Assembly (NCBI GenBank): GCA_021788795.1
Contig: JAJYKG010000002.1
Span: forward strand, 1-26,466
Length of the DNA stretch: 26,466 nt
Direction of reading: 5' to 3'
From: Thermoplasmata archaeon
GTDB lineage: Archaea; Thermoplasmatota; Thermoplasmata; RBG-16-68-12
Shown: piece after piece, positions 23,753 to 26,466 of the stretch
Layout: every line of letters starts with the position of its first letter
Position numbering within the stretch: the stretch's first letter is position 1
The notes under the pieces: generated by a model
What the model saw: the letters and a program-made list of their open reading frames with translations, nothing else
Database searches by the model: none
What the model was told of the DNA's origin: nothing
Translations under genes and position numbers: made by a program

Positions 23753-25117
23753 GTGCGAGGAGTCCGTCTCGCGGTCGTCGGTGCGCTGGTCGTGGTGGCC
23801 GTCCTGATGCAGTCCGTGGCCCTGCTCGCGGTCGCGGGCCCGGCGGCGCCGTCGTTCGCGAGCGAGCAAGGGTTCCCGGGAACGGGCGCGTACTGGGAGC
23901 CCACGGTGGCCGTGGACCCCAGCTCCTCGTACGTCTACCAGGCGGTCACGTACATCAACGCCTCGAAGACCTGCTCGGCATGCCCGGGCACCGCGATCTT
24001 CGTCCGCGCCTCCTCGGACGGCGGACAGACCTGGGGGCCGGCGCATCCGATCTACCTCGCGGGCGGCAAGGGCTGGCAGTACGACCCGCAGCTCAAGGTG
24101 GCGACGGACGGTACCGTGTACGCGGTCTTCCTCCAGACGTTCGACCCGGGGAGCGTCCTGTTCAAATCCACGGACCACGGGGCGACGTGGGCGGGGCCGT
24201 ACACGATGAACGGCAACCTGACGTACAACGACAAGCCCATCCTCGAGATCTCGCCGAGCGGCCGGGACGTCTACGTGGCGTTCAACGTGAAGACAGCGTC
24301 CTACGTCGCGGTGTCCCATGACTACGGCCAGACGTTCACCCTCGTGAAGACGAGCAACGAGACCCTGTGGTGGTACACGTACGGCGGCACCTACGACCCC
24401 GTGGACGGGAGCGTGCTCTTCGCCCAGGTGGGTGAGGCGGGCACGAAGACGAACGGCGCAGGGAAGACGCTGACGAATGGCGGCCACACGGGCGGCCTCG
24501 AGAAGGTTTTCGTCCTCAGGATGGACCACGCGGGCACGAGCTGGACGAACACCTACATCGACCCGAGCGCGACGCCGACGCCCTGCGCCGTCTCCGGCTG
24601 CTACTCGGACTACTTCGCCGCGCAGGCCTCCGTGGCCGTGGACCCTGCAGGCGGCCTCCTGCTCGCGTACACGATGAACACCGCGAACGGAACGCCGAAG
24701 GGGCTCTATGTACGCACCTCGACGGACGGCGTGCACTGGAGCAGCCGCGCCCTCGTGAACGGCCTCGGGGACAGCAACTTCCCGTCCGTGGCCAGCGGGC
24801 CCACCGCGGGGGACTTCCGCCTCGCGTGGCAGGACAACCGGAACAACGCCTGCTGGGACTGCGGCGGCCTCGGCGACTGGAACACCTGGTACATGCGCAC
24901 GACGAACGACGGGGGCAAGTGGACCGCGGACGTGCAGCTCTCCAACCTGGGTTCGGGGGCCGGGTACAAGACACCCTCCGGCTACGCGTTCCCGGACGGG
25001 GACTACTTCGGCCTCGCCGTGAGCCCGTCCACGGGCGTCAACTACCTTATCTGGGGCGAGGCGGACGGGTCGTCGATCTATTGCTGCGGAGGAGCCTGGT
25101 ACACAAGCGGGGTCTGA
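23753..25117 (+). CDS. Secreted sialidase-like Asp-box beta-propeller protein
   Basis: The 454-residue protein begins with a basic residue pair, a hydrophobic stretch (residues 6-28) and an alanine-rich region ending near residue 37, a likely Sec signal peptide. The rest has repeated Asp-box motifs of bacterial neuraminidase repeats: SSDGGQTW (87-94), STDHGATW (139-146), SHDYGQTF (188-195), STDGVHW (323-329) and TNDGGKW (384-390), consistent with a six-bladed sialidase-like propeller. Four pairs of closely spaced cysteines (C74/C77, C278/C283, C367/C370, C444/C445) could form disulfides outside the cell. Several N-glycosylation sequons are present. Catalytic residues of true sialidases are not clearly identifiable, so binding or another glycosidase-like role is equally possible. 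The start is GTG after a good GGAGG. Confidence 0.82.
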   Translation: MRGVRLAVVGALVVVAVLMQSVALLAVAGPAAPSFASEQGFPGTGAYWEPTVAVDPSSSYVYQAVTYINASKTCSACPGTAIFVRASSDGGQTWGPAHPIYLAGGKGWQYDPQLKVATDGTVYAVFLQTFDPGSVLFKSTDHGATWAGPYTMNGNLTYNDKPILEISPSGRDVYVAFNVKTASYVAVSHDYGQTFTLVKTSNETLWWYTYGGTYDPVDGSVLFAQVGEAGTKTNGAGKTLTNGGHTGGLEKVFVLRMDHAGTSWTNTYIDPSATPTPCAVSGCYSDYFAAQASVAVDPAGGLLLAYTMNTANGTPKGLYVRTSTDGVHWSSRALVNGLGDSNFPSVASGPTAGDFRLAWQDNRNNACWDCGGLGDWNTWYMRTTNDGGKWTADVQLSNLGSGAGYKTPSGYAFPDGDYFGLAVSPSTGVNYLIWGEADGSSIYCCGGAWYTSGV

Positions 25118-25179
25118 ACCCGTCGGCCGTCCCGGCCGCCTCCGACCGGACCGTCCCTCCCGCGGCGCCACCTGAGTCC

Positions 25180-25653
25180 TCAGAGCCACGAGCCCTCGGA
25201 TTCGGGCAGGCCCAGCTGGCCGATGAACCGCGACGCCTTCCGGAACACGAGAGGAGGCACGAATCCGACGCGGACCTCGATGTGGGCGCCTTTGCGCAGC
25301 CGGACTTCCACCCGGGCGCCCCCGAACCTCCCGGCGAAGATCTCGGGCGGGGCGCGGTGGGCGAGGCGCGTGATCAGATGGGGGATGTGCACGCGCCCGT
25401 CCCGCAGCTGTCCCAGGCCGAGGCGCGCCAAGCGGGCGAGCAGACGGGACTCCTGGGCGGCCGGGAGCTCGACCTCGAACCCCTTCACATGGGTCGCGCG
25501 GTGCGGGCCCATCACGGGTCCGCGGCGTCCGCCGGTCGTGGCGCCCCAGGCCATGACCTCGGACGGGGCTTGGGTCCAGGGAGGCTGAGGGAAGGCCAGG
25601 ATCTCACGCTCGCAAAGCAGGACGATGGTTACATCACGCGGTTCGCGACCCAT
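25180..25653 (-). CDS. Hypothetical protein, family not recognised
   Basis: The proposed 157-residue product starts at the ATG at 25653. The open frame continues much further upstream, but that part overlaps the duplicated gene tail at 25730-25789 and the zinc-ribbon gene and reads as low-complexity shadow sequence. The C-terminal two thirds look like a folded domain, with alternating hydrophobic and basic segments such as HVKGFEVELPAAQESRLLARLARLG and RVEVRLRKGAHIEVRVGFVPPLVFRKASRF, the latter resembling beta strands. No cysteine pair, signal peptide or catalytic motif is visible. An in-frame ATG at 25677 is an alternative start. No AT-rich promoter box is seen before it, so it may depend on transcription from the gene to its right. 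Confidence 0.5.
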   Translation of the reverse strand: MGREPRDVTIVLLCEREILAFPQPPWTQAPSEVMAWGATTGGRRGPVMGPHRATHVKGFEVELPAAQESRLLARLARLGLGQLRDGRVHIPHLITRLAHRAPPEIFAGRFGGARVEVRLRKGAHIEVRVGFVPPLVFRKASRFIGQLGLPESEGSWL

Positions 25654-25729
25654 AAGGATTGCGCGGGGCGGGACCATCCTCGGGGCCAAGCACGCACCGT
25701 GCGCGCGTCGCGCGGCGCAGGCATCGAGT

Positions 25730-25789
25730 TCAGTCCTCGATGACCTTGACGCTCTCCCCGCCGGGCTCCGCCTCGCGGGAGCGGACCTC
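25730..25789 (-). pseudogene. Duplicated 3' tail of the HerA-like ATPase gene
   Basis: These 60 bases match 26268-26327, the last codons of the ATPase gene at the window edge. The first 34 bases, including the stop codon, are identical; the remaining 26 differ at 6 positions. On the minus strand the copy encodes the same final residues GGESVKVIED and stop, preceded by a diverged EVRSREAEP. No start codon or longer homologous reading frame precedes it, so it is a gene fragment. Confidence 0.75.
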
Positions 25790-25798
25790 CCGAGGAAA

Positions 25799-25808
25799 GC
25801 ATATATCC
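25799..25808 (+). promoter_or_regulatory. TATA-like box for the zinc-ribbon gene
   Basis: GCATATATCC lies about 34 bases before the ATG at 25838, just outside the duplicated tail. Transcription would begin a few bases before the start codon. Confidence 0.5.
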
Positions 25809-25837
25809 TTCGAGACAGGGTCACGCCTTGAGCGAGC

Positions 25838-26239
25838 ATGGCGTGTCCAACGTGCGGCGCCGCGGTCCTTCCGGGTGCGAAGTTCTGCGACTCGTGCGGG
25901 GTCGAACTGCTGCCGGGCGTCCCCCGGTCCACGGCTCCCGTAGCCACACCCAAGGAGTGCCCCTTCTGCAAGAAGCCCAACCGTGCAGACGCCACGTACT
26001 GCGCGAACTGCGGCATCGGACTCAAAGCGAGGTCGCTCCCTCTTTCGAGTGGATCGGACGCTTTCGCCACATTCACGGAGGATTATTGGCTCGTCCGGTT
26101 CATCTTGGCGGGAATCGCCGGTTTCATCCTCTTCTTGGCTGCCCTCGCTGTCAATCAGCTCGTACTTGCCCTAGTCTTCGGGATGGTCGCCATCATGGGC
26201 CTTGCTGGTACCTTCTTCATGATGGGACGCCACCCCTGA
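25838..26239 (+). CDS. Double zinc-ribbon membrane protein
   Basis: The 133-residue protein opens with two zinc-ribbon units: CPTC (3-6) with CDSC (17-20), then CPFC with CANC, each CxxC pair spaced about 10-12 residues from its partner. A linker leads to two hydrophobic segments (about residues 85-105 and 107-127) likely to span the membrane, leaving the ribbons in the cytoplasm. Such proteins are common in archaea and mostly of unknown function. The gene's second half is visibly less GC-rich than its neighbours, with codons such as TTG, GCT and CTT that are uncommon elsewhere in the window. It lies exactly between the duplicated tail and its source gene, which suggests that it arrived with, or was isolated by, that duplication. 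Confidence 0.8.
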   Translation: MACPTCGAAVLPGAKFCDSCGVELLPGVPRSTAPVATPKECPFCKKPNRADATYCANCGIGLKARSLPLSSGSDAFATFTEDYWLVRFILAGIAGFILFLAALAVNQLVLALVFGMVAIMGLAGTFFMMGRHP

Positions 26240-26267
26240 CGGTCGGATCTCGCGAGGAGCGACTGCG

Positions 26268-26327
26268 TCAGTCCTCGATGACCTTGACGCTCTCCCCGCC
26301 GTGCTTCGTCTCGCGTGGACGGACCTC
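26268..26327. repeat. Source copy of the 60-bp direct repeat
   Basis: This is the terminal 60 bases of the HerA-like gene, repeated at 25730-25789 in the same orientation 538 bases away (34 identical bases then 6 mismatches in 26). The two copies flank the zinc-ribbon gene. Confidence 0.75.
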
Positions 26328-26466
26328 GACCATGAGGGGCATCTGGAGGCCGCCGCCTGTCATGATGGCCACGCCGATCGGCAGACGGGAAATCTCCTCG
26401 GCCATCGCCGTCGTCAGCCCCTCCACGCTGGCGATGATCGCCTTGAGGTCGTTCGGGTTCGTGACC
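26268..26466 (-). CDS. HerA-like ATPase, C-terminal fragment (cut by the window edge)
   Basis: Reading in from the right edge, the minus strand encodes 65 complete codons ending in TGA at 26268-26270. The text VTNPNDLKAIIASVEGLT, EEISRLPIGVAIMTGGG, QMPLMVEVRPRETKHGG resembles the end of archaeal HerA/DUF87-type ATPases, where an arginine-bearing NPND segment is followed by a strand carrying a gate or release function and a VRPR-type tail. HerA works with NurA in DNA end processing, but several related ATPases share this region, so the exact member is uncertain. The N-terminal ATPase core and any start codon lie outside the window. Confidence 0.6.
   Translation of the reverse strand, partial: VTNPNDLKAIIASVEGLTTAMAEEISRLPIGVAIMTGGGLQMPLMVEVRPRETKHGGESVKVIED

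Noticed and set aside
25690..25702. GCACG-CAC-CGTGC hairpin as a terminator
   Set aside because: The stem is short, in a GC-rich stretch where such repeats are frequent, and no T-run follows on either strand.
1..26466. CRISPR arrays, tRNA or rRNA genes, complete insertion sequences
   Set aside because: I saw no regularly spaced repeats, cloverleaf-like sequences, ribosomal segments or transposase motifs on either strand.

Overview
The window looks like chromosomal DNA of an archaeon, most likely a GC-rich member of the Thermoplasmatota or a nearby euryarchaeal lineage. The archaeal signals are pantoate kinase of the archaeal CoA pathway next to CoaBC, a DUF357 protein, AT-rich TATA-like boxes about 25 bases before many start codons (leaderless transcripts), and a HerA-like ATPase tail. 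DNA gyrase genes occur in several euryarchaeal classes including Thermoplasmata. The lineage assignment is inference; there is no rRNA here.

Layout. 1-77: no gene seen. 78-761 (-): polytopic membrane protein. 847-2256 (+): cysS. 2502-6979 (+): gyrB-gyrA operon behind two TATA-like boxes. 6981-8042 (-): dipeptide-epimerase-like enolase-superfamily enzyme. 8043-8196: divergent promoter region holding overlapping palindromes. 8197-18700 (+): ten tightly packed genes, hemA-hemC-hemD-hemB-hemQ-hemL-hemE-hemH-hemY plus a radical SAM/SPASM gene. 18634-20671 (-): folC then nth. 20723-21181 (-): small membrane protein. 21277-23335 (+): coaBC and pantoate kinase. 23337-23621 (-): DUF357 protein. 23753-25117 (+): secreted Asp-box beta-propeller. 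25180-25653 (-): unknown protein. 25838-26239 (+): zinc-ribbon membrane protein lying between a 60-bp duplicated gene tail and its source. 26268-26466 (-): 3' end of a HerA-like ATPase gene running off the window.

The centrepiece is the heme locus. It encodes a whole route from glutamyl-tRNA to heme b: HemA and HemL make 5-aminolevulinate, HemB, HemC and HemD make uroporphyrinogen III, HemE makes coproporphyrinogen III, HemY oxidises it, HemH inserts iron, and HemQ decarboxylates coproheme. That is the coproporphyrin-dependent pathway best known from Gram-positive bacteria, not the siroheme-dependent Ahb route typical of archaea. The operon ends with a radical SAM/SPASM protein that resembles the AhbD/NirJ class in layout, which raises the possibility of two alternative last steps, one oxidant-dependent and one SAM-dependent. 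Almost every gene junction overlaps or is separated by 1-3 bases, so translation is probably coupled along the 10.5-kb unit.

The other genes are mostly housekeeping (tRNA charging, DNA topology, base excision repair, folate, CoA). The right end from about 25.1 kb is more accessory in character: an unrecognised gene, a less GC-rich zinc-ribbon gene and a duplicated 3' gene end that suggests an insertion or duplication event.
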